This document shows, one piece after another, positions 49,073-59,615 of a DNA stretch of 64,000 bases (within the stretch, counting starts at the first letter, position 1; each line of letters starts with the position of its first letter). The stretch is from Polycladospora coralii (GTDB taxonomy: Bacteria; Bacillota; Bacilli; Thermoactinomycetales; Thermoactinomycetaceae), in NCBI RefSeq assembly GCF_014773435.2, contig NZ_JACXAG020000006.1, positions 62,001 to 126,000 of the forward strand, read 5' to 3'. The notes below the pieces were generated by a model. That model saw only the letters and a list, made by a program, of their open reading frames with translations, ran no database searches and was not told where the DNA came from. A program made the translations under genes and the position numbers.

Positions 49073-50530
49073 ATGGATAAGGTTGTCTCAATTCATCTTT
49101 TACATACAAACGATATACATAGCCATTTTGATCGCTTAGGTTCACTTTATCAAAATGTTAGATCCTTACAGCGATCGATCGATGAGAGAGAAGAGCCGCA
49201 TCTCCTACTAGATATTGGAGACCATATCGATCGAGAACGGCTGGAAACGGAAGGGACGCATGGGAAAGTAAACCGTGCAGTTTTAGATCGATTTGGATAT
49301 GATTTGATTACATTCGGAAACAATGAACTTTTGACAGTATCAAAAGCACAATTAAACGAATTATATCAAGAAGCGCCATTCAGCGTAATTAGTACGAACA
49401 TAACCGAAGTAAATACGCAGATGAGACCAAATTGGTTGTATGAGGAACAAATCTATACGTTGAACGCTATCAAAATTGGTTTTTTGGCGGTTACGATCCC
49501 TTATGAAGAGGTATATGAATTAATGGGATGGAAATTAGGGGATCCACTTACAATATTACAAAAAAAGGTAGCTTCTTTTCGCAAACAGGTAGATATCGTC
49601 ATTTTGCTTTCCCATCTAGGGCTACAAAATGATGATCAATTAGCTACACATATTCCTGAAATTGATGTGATTATAGGTGCACATACACACCATCTTCTCA
49701 CTCAAGCTAAGCGTGTAGGGAACACCTATATGACAGCTGCCGGAAAATTTGCAGAACACTTGGGACATATCGAATTACAAGTTTGTCCGCAGACAAGGAA
49801 ATTGGTACATGTAAATGCAGCGGTGATTGCTACCTCCTCAGACCCAAAAGCAGAACCGGAAATAGATGCGATTTTATCACACTATAAGTATGAAGCGGAA
49901 AAAACGCTAGCGGAGCCGGTCTGTACTTTAAGTCATAAAATGGAGATCTCATGGGAACGTGAATCACCACTTGGAAATGCATTAGTGGATGGTATTCGTG
50001 ATTGGGTCGGAACGGATATTGCACTCGTAAATAGTGGCCAAATTTTAAATGGACTAAAGGAAGGGCAGATTACGAGGAAAGATTTACATGCGATTTGCCC
50101 ACATCCGATTCATCTGGTCAAAGTAGCGCTTAAAGGTCAAGATATAAGACAAGCACTTGAAGAGTCTTTACTTGAAGCATTTTATGGCAAAAAAATCAAA
50201 GGTTATGGTTTTAGAGGGGATGTATTGGGACAGCTTTGTGTGGCGGGACTGCAGGTGGTCTACCAACCGGACGCATCTGCGTATCAAAAAATAAAACGTA
50301 TTTATGTGGGACAAGCGCTATTAAAAGATGATAAAATTTATGAAGTTGCTACGATTGATATGCTTACTTTTGGAGTGGGATTTACCTCTATTCAAAAGGG
50401 TGCCATCATAAAGAAATTTCTTCCAGGTTTTTTACGAGAGGTATTGGCCCAGCATTTACAGAACAATAAAAAACAAGTGGTTCGTTTTGATAAACGGTAT
50501 GTCATTGAACACCCTGGAAATATGCGGTAA
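49073..50530 (+). CDS. yunD: YunD-like 5'-nucleotidase / cyclic phosphodiesterase family protein
   Basis: 485-aa calcineurin-type metallophosphoesterase: LLHTNDIHSHFDRL, LDIGDHIDRE, TFGNNELL (usual GNHE has His, here Asn), LLSHLG, and GAHTHHLLT, followed by a 5'-nucleotidase C-terminal domain (GNALVDGIRDWVGTDIALVNSGQI). No signal peptide or LPXTG, so cytoplasmic. GGGAGG is about 7 nt before ATG. The His-to-Asn change may alter activity. Confidence 0.87.
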   Translation: MDKVVSIHLLHTNDIHSHFDRLGSLYQNVRSLQRSIDEREEPHLLLDIGDHIDRERLETEGTHGKVNRAVLDRFGYDLITFGNNELLTVSKAQLNELYQEAPFSVISTNITEVNTQMRPNWLYEEQIYTLNAIKIGFLAVTIPYEEVYELMGWKLGDPLTILQKKVASFRKQVDIVILLSHLGLQNDDQLATHIPEIDVIIGAHTHHLLTQAKRVGNTYMTAAGKFAEHLGHIELQVCPQTRKLVHVNAAVIATSSDPKAEPEIDAILSHYKYEAEKTLAEPVCTLSHKMEISWERESPLGNALVDGIRDWVGTDIALVNSGQILNGLKEGQITRKDLHAICPHPIHLVKVALKGQDIRQALEESLLEAFYGKKIKGYGFRGDVLGQLCVAGLQVVYQPDASAYQKIKRIYVGQALLKDDKIYEVATIDMLTFGVGFTSIQKGAIIKKFLPGFLREVLAQHLQNNKKQVVRFDKRYVIEHPGNMR

Positions 50531-50594
50531 CCGCGTGCCGTTAGTCGTAAATAAACAGATACTTAGTTAAAATAAAGATAAGGGAGGTTACCGA

Positions 50595-50852
50595 ATGAGC
50601 TTTGTAGATGAAGTATACTCACTATACCGTGACCAACTAAGCGATGATGAAGAAGATGCGGTTGCGATTGTGCTCAGTATTTTAGAAGAGCAATCGAAAG
50701 AGAATATTTTACAGCTGATACAAGAAATGAATGATGATGAGATCATGCAAATGCTAGGTGTTTATCTAGTAGAAATGTTAAAGATGAAAATGATACAAGA
50801 TGGTAAGCTTCCGCAGATCAAATCATCAAATGTGCCACCCGGAATTCACTAA
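50595..50852 (+). CDS. small acidic protein, DUF6154-like
   Basis: 85 aa, helical and acidic: SFVDEVYSLYRDQLSDDEED, then IVLSILEEQSKENILQLIQ and MLGVYLVEMLKMKM. AGGGAGG lies 8 nt before ATG. Similar small proteins accompany yunC/yunD in Bacillales; the DUF number is from memory and less certain. Function unknown. Confidence 0.75.
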   Translation: MSFVDEVYSLYRDQLSDDEEDAVAIVLSILEEQSKENILQLIQEMNDDEIMQMLGVYLVEMLKMKMIQDGKLPQIKSSNVPPGIH

Positions 50853-50912
50853 CACCTTTTTCTGTCCTGTAACATAGGCTATCAATGTCTAATTGGATAG
50901 GAGGAATATCTG

Positions 50913-51221
50913 ATGATAAATCTTTCCCCGATTGAGGTTGATGGTCATACTGTGCTAGGTGTTGAGGTGAAGTTACCCAAAACAACACTGCTCGTCATTA
51001 CGACTGATAAGGGTTATATCATGTGTGGAGCGCTTGATGTAAAGCTCCTGAATGAACACCTATCGGATCGTGAAATAGTGGCAGCTCGTGCATTAGGTGT
51101 TAGAAGTCTCGAACAGCTATTATCCGCTCCTTTAGAGTCGGTCACGTATACAGCAGAAGAAATGGGAATTTATGCAGGAATGCCTGGCAAAGAGGCTATC
51201 CTGAAAATGATAGAATCATGA
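50913..51221 (+). CDS. yunC: YunC family protein (DUF1805)
   Basis: 102 aa. Family motifs: LGVEVKLPKTTLLVITTDKG, YIMCGALDVKLLNEHL and IVAARALGVRSLEQLL. GGAGGA lies 8 nt before ATG. In Bacillus it sits with yunB and yunD, as here. Function unknown. Confidence 0.85.
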   Translation: MINLSPIEVDGHTVLGVEVKLPKTTLLVITTDKGYIMCGALDVKLLNEHLSDREIVAARALGVRSLEQLLSAPLESVTYTAEEMGIYAGMPGKEAILKMIES

Positions 51222-51223
51222 AG

Positions 51224-51262
51224 CAAATAGCCTCGGGGTTAACCTGAGGCTATTTGTTTTTC
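51224..51262. terminator. bidirectional terminator
   Basis: 14-bp stem starting CAAATAGCCTC and ending GAGGCTATTTG, then TTTTTCC, between convergent genes. Confidence 0.88.
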
Positions 51263-52135
51263 CATATCAGTAGGCAATTGAGAGCGGAAATGTAAGTGCG
51301 CATGCGTTAAGGGGTGGGTAAAAAGAAGCTCTGTAGCGTGTAAAGCTTGTCTCTTCATCGTATGCGTATCACCCTGATAAAGGCGATCGCCCAATAAAGG
51401 TGCACCCATATGGGCAAAATGGACACGAATCTGGTGCGTTCGCCCAGTAGCTAGTTCAATTTCTACAAGCGTATGTGTAGGAGCTTGAGCGATCGTTCGG
51501 TAATGCGTCATCGCGGGTTGGCCCGATGGGGTTACCCTTCGTTTAGTGGGATGGAAGGGATCGCGCCCAATGGGATCGTTAAGTACCCCCTCGCTAGGAG
51601 AGATTAAACCGCCTACTAGCGCTTGATAAATACGTCTGATCTGTTTTTCTCGTAATTGCCGGTCGAGTAGTTGATGCATGTAGGCATTTTTGGCAATTAA
51701 TATCAGCCCTGATGTGTGGCGGTCTAGACGATGTACAGGACGTACGACTCCAGTTACACCGGCTTGCTGCCAGTGGTATAAAATACCGTGTGTCAAAGTC
51801 TTTTGATCGCTTTCTTTTACGGGATGCACCTGTATACCTGCAGGTTTGTCAATCACCATCAGATCCAAGTCTTCATAGATGATTGTAAAGGGTACAGGCT
51901 GTGGAATGAGCTCGGACTTCTCCACAGGGCGAATAGCGACTTCAAGTACATCGCCGGTCCGAACTTGTTTTTTTAGGAAAGGGACTTTTCGGTTTAAGCG
52001 AATCCCCTTCATGCGTGTAAGTCGATTGCACATGCGATTTGAAATGAGTAGAGGGCCTTTCAGAACTTCTTCTAGCGTATGTTTATCCCAGTTTTCAGGG
52101 ATCTGATAAGTAAGCCATTTGCTTGATTTTTTCAT
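51239..52135 (-). CDS. RluA-family pseudouridine synthase
   Basis: 298 aa. N-terminal S4-like RNA-binding part, then DLMVIDKPAGIQVHP, the catalytic Asp motif PVHRLDRHTSGLILIAKN (about 138) and ATGRTHQIRVHFAHMG. Acts on rRNA or tRNA uridines; the exact site cannot be told. GAGGATT lies before ATG. Confidence 0.92.
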   Translation of the reverse strand: MKKSSKWLTYQIPENWDKHTLEEVLKGPLLISNRMCNRLTRMKGIRLNRKVPFLKKQVRTGDVLEVAIRPVEKSELIPQPVPFTIIYEDLDLMVIDKPAGIQVHPVKESDQKTLTHGILYHWQQAGVTGVVRPVHRLDRHTSGLILIAKNAYMHQLLDRQLREKQIRRIYQALVGGLISPSEGVLNDPIGRDPFHPTKRRVTPSGQPAMTHYRTIAQAPTHTLVEIELATGRTHQIRVHFAHMGAPLLGDRLYQGDTHTMKRQALHATELLFTHPLTHAHLHFRSQLPTDMEKQIASG

Positions 52136-52165
52136 AATGAATCCTCAATATCATCTGTTTTTTCT

Positions 52166-52624
52166 TCAGTTTACCTGACAAAAATCATATAAATCAAGAG
52201 ATACAATCATTTTATGCAACCCATCGATCAAATTAATCCATGCGCAGATTTCCATCATTTGCTCATCTGAATACCGTGCGCGGAGCTGTTCAATTCCTTT
52301 TGCTGTTATCAATTGCGGATTATCGCGATATTGTACGATAAAGTCAGCAAGAGGGAGTGAACTGTAATCCCCTTGTTCAAATTGCTGTATCAGTTCCTGA
52401 TGAGTGGTGTCTAGGTGCACGTAAGATAAACTCATGCAACGGACACATCCGTTTTGGTGTGCGAGGAAAAGTCGAATCTGCTCTTTTAGCGTTTGCGAAA
52501 CGATTGAACTGTTCCAAATTTGGTGATGAAGTGCGTTTATATGTGCTTTACTGTCAGGAATATAAGATAAAGCTTTTTCTAATTGGCTTTCTCCTACTTG
52601 ATTTGTTAGATGAATACGTGGCAT
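52166..52624 (-). CDS. carboxymuconolactone-decarboxylase/AhpD-like protein
   Basis: 152-aa helical protein. AhpD-like redox pair in AHQNGCVRCMSLSYVH (CxxC followed by a helix ending in His), preceded by LKEQIRLFLA. The final part has MEICAWINLIDGLHKM. Likely a small disulfide reductase or peroxide-defence protein. GGAGGGG is 8 nt before ATG. Confidence 0.82.
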   Translation of the reverse strand: MPRIHLTNQVGESQLEKALSYIPDSKAHINALHHQIWNSSIVSQTLKEQIRLFLAHQNGCVRCMSLSYVHLDTTHQELIQQFEQGDYSSLPLADFIVQYRDNPQLITAKGIEQLRARYSDEQMMEICAWINLIDGLHKMIVSLDLYDFCQVN

Positions 52625-52745
52625 TTTTAACCCCTCCTTATTCCCTTATTTTATCGTGGATATTTTCAAATTTGCAGTTATGATTTTTATGTAATACAGT
52701 TAAAAACATAGCAATTGAAAAAAATTAAGGGGAATAGGATAACGA

Positions 52746-53162
52746 ATGAAAATGGATGAAATAGATGGCTTAATTGTTCATGAACTAAAACAAAATAGCC
52801 GCTTATCTATGAGAGAGCTAGCTAAAAAGGTGAATCTATCTGCGCCATCTGTTGCGGAAAGGGTAAAAAAATTAGAGATCGAAGGGGTGATTAAAGGGTA
52901 TAGCGTCGTGCTAGATCAAGCTAAGATGGGTTCTCCTGTACAGGTGCTGATGGAAGTAACCGTACGCAATGGCGCGTATGATGCTTTTCGTCGGGAGTTG
53001 AGTCGAAGAAATGAGATTGAATTTGCATATCGGGTAGCTGGAAAAGCATGCTTCTTCCTGAAGATCAATTTGGCCAGCTTAGAGGAGTTAGAGAAGTTTA
53101 TTGATGAAGTGAGAGCGCAAGTCATGACAGAGTCTTATATTATTTTATCGCAGGTAAAATAA
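52746..53162 (+). CDS. Lrp/AsnC family transcriptional regulator
   Basis: 138 aa: N-terminal HTH (DEIDGLIVHELKQNSRLSMRELAKKVNLSAPSVAERVKKLE in outline) and a C-terminal RAM domain for amino-acid sensing. ATG has only a weak GGGGAATAGGA ribosome site. Divergent from the AhpD-like gene. Ligand and targets unknown. Confidence 0.92.
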   Translation: MKMDEIDGLIVHELKQNSRLSMRELAKKVNLSAPSVAERVKKLEIEGVIKGYSVVLDQAKMGSPVQVLMEVTVRNGAYDAFRRELSRRNEIEFAYRVAGKACFFLKINLASLEELEKFIDEVRAQVMTESYIILSQVK

Positions 53163-53168
53163 TACTAA

Positions 53169-53198
53169 AAAGCCCAGTTCAATGATGAACTGGGCTTT
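53169..53198. terminator. bidirectional terminator
   Basis: AAAGCCCAGTTC / GAACTGGGCTTT perfect stem with 6-nt loop. Confidence 0.88.
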
Positions 53199-53214
53199 AC
53201 TAGCAGTTTTAAAC

Positions 53215-53424
53215 TTAAGCGTGGTTTAAACGTCTAACGTTAGCTGATTGAGGTCCACGATCGCCATCAACGATTTCGAACTCAACTGGCTCGCCTTCTT
53301 CTAAAGTTTTGAAACCATCAGCTTCAATAGCGGAATAGTGAACGAATACGTCGCCACCGTCTTCACGCTCTAAGAAACCATAACCTTTTTCTGCATTAAA
53401 CCACTTAACTTTACCCTTCATCAT
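53215..53424 (-). CDS. cold-shock protein
   Basis: 69-aa OB-fold RNA chaperone: [16 protein letters not shown] (RNP1) and DVFVHYSAI (RNP2), ending SANVRRL. AAGGAGG lies 5 nt before the first of two ATGs. A leader of about 115 nt precedes it, as is common for csp messages. Confidence 0.95.
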   Translation of the reverse strand: MMKGKVKWFNAEKGYGFLEREDGGDVFVHYSAIEADGFKTLEEGEPVEFEIVDGDRGPQSANVRRLNHA

Positions 53425-53545
53425 ACGGGCCTCCTTCAATATCCCATTAAAAAGCGAACAAACTCAAGCAACTTGAACCTAATGTGAAACAAGAGGCCCG
53501 AAGACAAACTTGATACCACAGTCACTTTTTAACGTTACTGGAGCC

Positions 53546-53574
53546 ATCATATCATGCTGTAACAATGATTTCAA
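53546..53574 (-). promoter_or_regulatory. promoter of cold-shock gene
   Basis: Minus strand TTGAAA (53569-53574), 17-bp spacer, TATGAT (53546-53551), giving a leader of about 115 nt. Bases 53575-53800 hold nothing else recognisable. Confidence 0.75.
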
Positions 53575-53800
53575 CTATAATAACGATGGATTTGTAAATA
53601 ATTTCAGAACCTCTGTTTGTAAGGGGCTAATGGATCAAGGATTTTAGAAGGAACTTCGAAGTGCTGGAATATGAATCTTTTAAACGTTATCATACTATTT
53701 TTTTATTCTGTTAAACAGTAGATTGTAAAAACAGGAGAAGCAATATTGTATGAAAAGTAAAATGAAAATCTAAAAGTAAATGGGTGGCAGTGGTGCTGAT

Positions 53801-53834
53801 TAAAAAAAGAACCCTCACAGTGGAGTGTTCTTTT
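53801..53834 (-). terminator. terminator of DUF2621-like gene
   Basis: Minus strand AAAAGAACACTC / GAGGGTTCTTTT with one mismatch followed by a T-tract. Confidence 0.75.
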
Positions 53835-54276
53835 AAGCTTGATCTAATAAATATTGATAAGGTTTAATATCAATTTCTTTCAGTTTAAGCGTTTTAATCA
53901 ACCATTTATGATCTCGCTTAGGTGTGGCGAGGATATATCCACGAATAATATAAGACTGCGTCAATTCTGTTGCTTTTTCTTCTATCAACAGTTGTCCGAT
54001 TTGACCTGCGATCTTTTGCTTTGCAACGTCGCGAAATAACTCAGGGACAGGTGCTACAAGCTCGTTTAAGAGTTTTTTATGTTCATCTGTCCAAAGATGA
54101 ATGGTCTTCTTAATATAGTAATCTTGCCAATCTAAGGTGGACTTACCGTCAGCTTGCGGCAAAGATTTTAGGAATTTACGAAACATAAAATAGCCACCGA
54201 TGGCCATTACCCCTAATAAAGCGATCCAAAAAAAAGAATAGAAAATAGTAGCCCATATCGAATCTGTTACTCTCAA
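53833..54276 (-). CDS. membrane-anchored DUF2621-like protein
   Basis: 147 aa: one N-terminal membrane helix (ATIFYSFFWIALLGVMAIGGYFMF in outline, about 9-32), then a soluble helical domain with DWQDYYIKKTIHLWTDEHKKLL and DVAKQKIAGQIGQLLIEEKA. TTG start with GGTGGAG 5 nt upstream. Resembles Bacillus YneK (DUF2621), function unknown. Confidence 0.75.
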   Translation of the reverse strand: MRVTDSIWATIFYSFFWIALLGVMAIGGYFMFRKFLKSLPQADGKSTLDWQDYYIKKTIHLWTDEHKKLLNELVAPVPELFRDVAKQKIAGQIGQLLIEEKATELTQSYIIRGYILATPKRDHKWLIKTLKLKEIDIKPYQYLLDQA

Positions 54277-54350
54277 TGTGTCTCCACCTCGAGTTCTTAT
54301 CTAAAATAAACGAAGCTTTCAATACTACATTATATAGAAAAGCACACAAA

Positions 54351-54383
54351 AAAACCATCATTTCCAAAGTAAATGATGGTTTT
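54351..54383 (-). terminator. terminator after microprotein genes
   Basis: AAAACCATCATTT / AAATGATGGTTTT perfect 13-bp stem, T-tract on the minus strand, overlapping the stop codon at 54382. Confidence 0.85.
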
Positions 54384-54462
54384 AGAAGATGATTTGAACA
54401 CCGACGTAAATCAATCCCCAAAGTGGCAAACTAAATATTGTACCATTGATGAGCCCAGTCAC
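54382..54462 (-). CDS. 26-aa hydrophobic microprotein B
   Basis: GTG start with GGAGG 9 nt upstream. Sequence pattern TGLINGTIFSLPLWGLIYVG then VQIIF. Paralogous to the upstream microprotein (shared GLINxTxxSxPxWG and a VQ). Single hydrophobic segment with an almost uncharged sequence. 16 nt separates the two genes, and a terminator overlaps the end. Confidence 0.65.
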   Translation of the reverse strand: MTGLINGTIFSLPLWGLIYVGVQIIF

Positions 54463-54478
54463 GATTAAATTCCTCCTT

Positions 54479-54574
54479 TTATCCAAATAATTTTTGAACG
54501 GTAAAGATGGTAATCCCCCAAAATGGAATGCTGAGTAGTGTTGCATTAATAAGTCCGATCACTGGATTGTTCAT
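54479..54574 (-). CDS. 31-aa hydrophobic microprotein A
   Basis: ATG with GGAGGT 7 nt upstream. MNNPVIGLINATLLSIPFWG followed by ITIFTVQKLFG. First of two tandem paralogues. No known family; size suggests a membrane-associated regulatory or antimicrobial-type peptide. Confidence 0.65.
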   Translation of the reverse strand: MNNPVIGLINATLLSIPFWGITIFTVQKLFG

Positions 54575-54790
54575 TTTTTGTACCTCCGCGTCATTTGATG
54601 TTAAACTTATTATAGTCTGTGAGGTGTGAAACTGTCTGTTGTTTTGACGATTTGTAATGTACATGTAATGTAGGAGACAAATAAGAGAAATAGGGAGACA
54701 GCGGTGTAACAATCGACGTAATAGATTACAAAAATGAGCGACTAGTGCTTAATGAATGATTGCTTTCCGTACCAATAATGCTTAAAATAG

Positions 54791-56448
<1,658 letters not shown>

Positions 56449-56461
56449 GAGGAGAAGTGAG

Positions 56462-57565
56462 ATGTTTACAATGCATGATCCATGGAATACTTTTGAAACG
56501 CGGTTTCAAAATGGAAGATATGAGCTAACGAGTATTGAGTTTACCGTCACTAATTTATGTAATTTAAGGTGTGAACATTGTGCAGTAGGGGAAGAATTGC
56601 TAGAAAAAGAAGGCGCGACACTGCCGCTGGACTTATTGCTTCGCCGCTTAGATGAAATTGAGTCCTTACAAACGATTAGTTTAACAGGGGGAGAACCGAT
56701 TCTACATCCTAAAGTGGTGAGAGAAACGATTATACCTTTGTTACGTTATGCCAAAGAACGTGGGATACACACACAGCTAAATTCCAATCTCACATTACCG
56801 CTTTCTCGTTATGAAGATTGGATTGAAGATCTGGATGTTTTACATATTTCATACAACTATCGAGATGTAAAAGATTTTCACCGAATTACATATAAACGCT
56901 TCGATAGAGAAGTAAGTCTTTCTGTAGCGGAAAAGCGGTTTGAACAGATGAAAGAAAATGCCAAAGCATTAACAAAGCAAGGGGTTTTTGTATCAGCGGA
57001 ATCCTTGCTCAGCCCGTTTACTCATCAACATATTGAAAAAATTCATCAAGATATTGTGGAGATGGGTTGTCAAAGGCATGAAGTTCACCCGTTATATCCA
57101 AGCGATTTTGCAAAAGGATTGGATTTAATCACCCTTGATCAATATCGAGATACCGTTACGCGGTTGCTTGAAATACGCGACCCCAATGTATGGATTTTAT
57201 TTGGGACTTTACCCTTTTTTCCATGCAGTGATGAGACCACTGACCATGATTTGTGGCTTCGCTTAGCACAAGAACCCAATGTAACGGTGCGTCCCGATCC
57301 CGATGGTCGCAATCGGTTAAATGTGAATGCTTTTACCGGTGATGTTATTGTGACGGATTTTGGCGATATTCCTGCTTTGGGTAATATTCGCCAAGATCGC
57401 CTAACCGATGTATTTGAACGGTGGTTAACACATCCAGTAGCTAAGCAATACCATTGCTTTTGTCCTGCGGCTCATTGTACAGGCCCCAATATATTGGTAG
57501 CCAATGCGTATTATCCTGACTGGGATTTTCACACACGCACAGCAAAAGTAGCAGTTGGAAACTAG
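56462..57565 (+). CDS. yfkAB: radical SAM / CxCxxxxC motif protein YfkAB
   Basis: 367 aa. Radical SAM cluster CNLRCEHC (about residue 34), SLTGGEPILHP, and the C-terminal CFCPAAHCTGPN that gives the CxCxxxxC motif of YfkAB. ATG 56462 has GAGGAG 7 nt upstream; an in-frame codon at 56447 precedes that site. Reaction unknown. A 13-bp inverted repeat (57585-57597 / 57602-57614) follows. Confidence 0.92.
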   Translation: MFTMHDPWNTFETRFQNGRYELTSIEFTVTNLCNLRCEHCAVGEELLEKEGATLPLDLLLRRLDEIESLQTISLTGGEPILHPKVVRETIIPLLRYAKERGIHTQLNSNLTLPLSRYEDWIEDLDVLHISYNYRDVKDFHRITYKRFDREVSLSVAEKRFEQMKENAKALTKQGVFVSAESLLSPFTHQHIEKIHQDIVEMGCQRHEVHPLYPSDFAKGLDLITLDQYRDTVTRLLEIRDPNVWILFGTLPFFPCSDETTDHDLWLRLAQEPNVTVRPDPDGRNRLNVNAFTGDVIVTDFGDIPALGNIRQDRLTDVFERWLTHPVAKQYHCFCPAAHCTGPNILVANAYYPDWDFHTRTAKVAVGN

Positions 57566-57675
57566 ATGGTGTCCGACGATACGCTTTTTATCCTTCACTT
57601 CTGAAGGATAAAAAAATAAATGTGTGAATATTGATAATAATGATATAATAATAAAGAAAAAAAGGGGGGGATGGT

Positions 57676-58473
57676 ATGCGTAGAGCATACGGGATGATGT
57701 TATCGATTTTTATGTTGGCTATGGTATTGGCAGTCCCACAACAAGCGGTAGCGGCAGATGATCAAGAAATACAAGGGAGCGCGCTGAGATACACAGCAAT
57801 AGGAGATTCAATCGGTTTTGGGTTCGGTGGTATACTGGGTTATGTACCGCGATATCAGTATTACATCTCAATTGATAATAAAAAATGGGTGATCGTACAC
57901 AACGAAAGCGTGGGTGGCTGGAAAAGCGATCAGCTACTTAAAGCTTTACAAAATGATAGTGGAATGCGCAAAAATATTGCCAGAGCAGATGTTTTAACCT
58001 ATGAAATCGGTGGAAACGATATGCGAGCAGCCCGTAACAAGTATATCAAAGGAACCTGTGGTGGGGCAGATAATCAGGACTGTATGCGTGATACTGTAGC
58101 ACGACTAAAAGATGAGTGGGTGCAAATTACAGACATTATTATTGAATTGCGAAATGGAGATACGTCCAATTTTAAAACGATGAATCTTTACAATCCTTAT
58201 GTGAAAGAAGACAAAAAAGCCAAAAGCCATGATGGCACAAAGTCGCGCTTTGAAGTGTTTAAGCCATACTTAGATGAATTCAACCAATTTATCGAGGAAA
58301 AGCAGAGCATGGGCTATCTAATGGCAGATGTATACACCGAATTTAATGGGGATTCACACGAAGAAGATCCAGTTCAAGCCGGATACATCTTTATTGATGG
58401 GCTACATCCTAATGACAAAGGCTATAAGAAGATTGCGCAAACCTTCCGCAAGCTAGGGTATGATGAATTCTAA
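57676..58473 (+). CDS. secreted SGNH/GDSL hydrolase
   Basis: 265 aa with a signal peptide (about 1-26, cleavage after AVAA). Block I GDSIGFGFGG (Ser nucleophile), Gly block in NESVGGWKSDQL, block III YEIGGNDMR, block V DGLHPNDKGYKKIA (Asp, His). Esterase or lipase acting outside the cell. GGGGGG lies 6 nt before ATG. Confidence 0.9.
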   Translation: MRRAYGMMLSIFMLAMVLAVPQQAVAADDQEIQGSALRYTAIGDSIGFGFGGILGYVPRYQYYISIDNKKWVIVHNESVGGWKSDQLLKALQNDSGMRKNIARADVLTYEIGGNDMRAARNKYIKGTCGGADNQDCMRDTVARLKDEWVQITDIIIELRNGDTSNFKTMNLYNPYVKEDKKAKSHDGTKSRFEVFKPYLDEFNQFIEEKQSMGYLMADVYTEFNGDSHEEDPVQAGYIFIDGLHPNDKGYKKIAQTFRKLGYDEF

Positions 58474-58490
58474 AAATGTAAGGGCTTACA

Positions 58491-58514
58491 TGAATGAAAC
58501 TTCATTCAGTTTTT
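58491..58514 (+). terminator. terminator of SGNH hydrolase gene
   Basis: TGAATGAA / TTCATTCA, short loop, then GTTTTT. Confidence 0.7.
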
Positions 58515-58595
58515 AAAACGAGTATGAGGGGCTTGCCCCAAAAGCAAATAAGAAATCGCTCATTCGTGTAACATCTGCGAAAGGAGCGATTTCTT

Positions 58596-58670
58596 ATGCG
58601 TAATATTGGCTTTAATGGTGATCGCATGGATCAAATTGAGCGTCCTTTTTCATCCATACTTATTGCGTAA
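58596..58670 (+). CDS. candidate 24-aa microprotein with hairpin over its ribosome site
   Basis: ATG with AAAGGAG 9 nt upstream; product begins MRNIGFNGDRMDQIERPFSS. The ribosome site lies in a perfect 12-bp hairpin arm AAGAAATCGCTC (58550-58561) / GAGCGATTTCTT (58584-58595). No homologue recognised. Could be chance. Confidence 0.3.
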   Translation: MRNIGFNGDRMDQIERPFSSILIA

Positions 58671-58673
58671 ATA

Positions 58674-58967
58674 CTAATTATATAAAGGTACAAATCCTTT
58701 ATAAGTACATTTCCATGTATCTGAGCTGAAACCTGGGGTACAATAAGTTCGCTCTATATCTCCAGCATAGACGGCTGCGCCAGCATTGATAGCTTGATAA
58801 TAGTAAATTTGCTTGGGTGTGTCTTGCCATGAAGGGTATAGCGTTTTGGAATATTCAATCGTTTGAGTCACGTTTTTTCCTTGAGCAGCAAAAGCCTCGG
58901 GAAAACTAAACAATAGACCGAATGAAAACATAAAAACTGCAATTGTAACTAGTGCAAACTTTTTCAT
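58674..58967 (-). CDS. small secreted two-cysteine protein, copy 1
   Basis: 97 aa with signal peptide (MKKFALVTIAVFMFSFGLLF.., cleavage after EAFA, about 27). The mature part carries YPSWQDTPKQIYYYQAINAG, YAGDIERTYC and WKCTYKGFV. Two Cys probably form a disulfide. Same family as the protein at 62471-62779, including an identical ribosome-site stretch GGAGTGATTAAAATGAAAAA. Function unknown. Confidence 0.75.
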   Translation of the reverse strand: MKKFALVTIAVFMFSFGLLFSFPEAFAAQGKNVTQTIEYSKTLYPSWQDTPKQIYYYQAINAGAAVYAGDIERTYCTPGFSSDTWKCTYKGFVPLYN

Positions 58968-59615
58968 TTTAATCACTCCAGTTGTTAAATTAAGAAAAAT
59001 CAGCATGTGTGAATTACATTTTAACACAAAAAAGGATGCCTTGTGCATCCTAATCTCTTGATGATATCGGTAGTGTTGAGTAGGGATAATGTGCAAGGCC
59101 GGTTGCCTTCGACTGTGCCGGTAAACCAGACCTTGAAACACAATTGCCGATCAATCTGGATGTATCCAGTGCTGTACACGGCCAAATGTACACTGCTTTT
59201 ATTACCTATTTCATAGGGCAATGTCAATATCTTTACTATAAGGTCCATCGTCATTTTGAACAACTAAATCGAAATCCTTTTTTCTTTAAGTTACAACACA
59301 GATCGCTTCCAATTAGTTGGACGGGTTCTGTCTACCATGCGTGCCAGCATTTTAACATGGAAGAATGTCTATAACCTAATATTGGTTAATCGCCGGATGT
59401 GGTTTGGAACAACTACATCGCTTTCTCATGCCTAACCGTGTTCTTGATAAAACTACTAGTGACTATATTTTTATTTAATAAATATTTAAATTCATGTAAA
59501 CAGAATTGGTTTTGTTATATTGCAGGCAATATAGTTTATAATGATTTAAATACGAATCATACTAATGATCTAACCCCATTTTTTAAAAAATTTACTGTTA
59601 GTAGGGGGAATAGAA
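58968..59615. other. gene-poor stretch with likely decayed coding sequence
   Basis: On the minus strand, protein-like phrases (AGTHGRQNPSN, DLVVQNDDGPYSKDIDIAL, VYSTGYIQIDRQLC) occur in different frames between about 59350 and 59060, broken by stops. They end at a hairpin AGGATGC / GCATCCT (59033-59051) with a minus-strand T-tract. This looks like a decayed gene upstream of copy 1. No intact gene on either strand. Confidence 0.35.

Noticed and set aside
59144..59374. 76-codon + frame
   Set aside because: No ribosome site; region looks like decayed sequence better read on the other strand.
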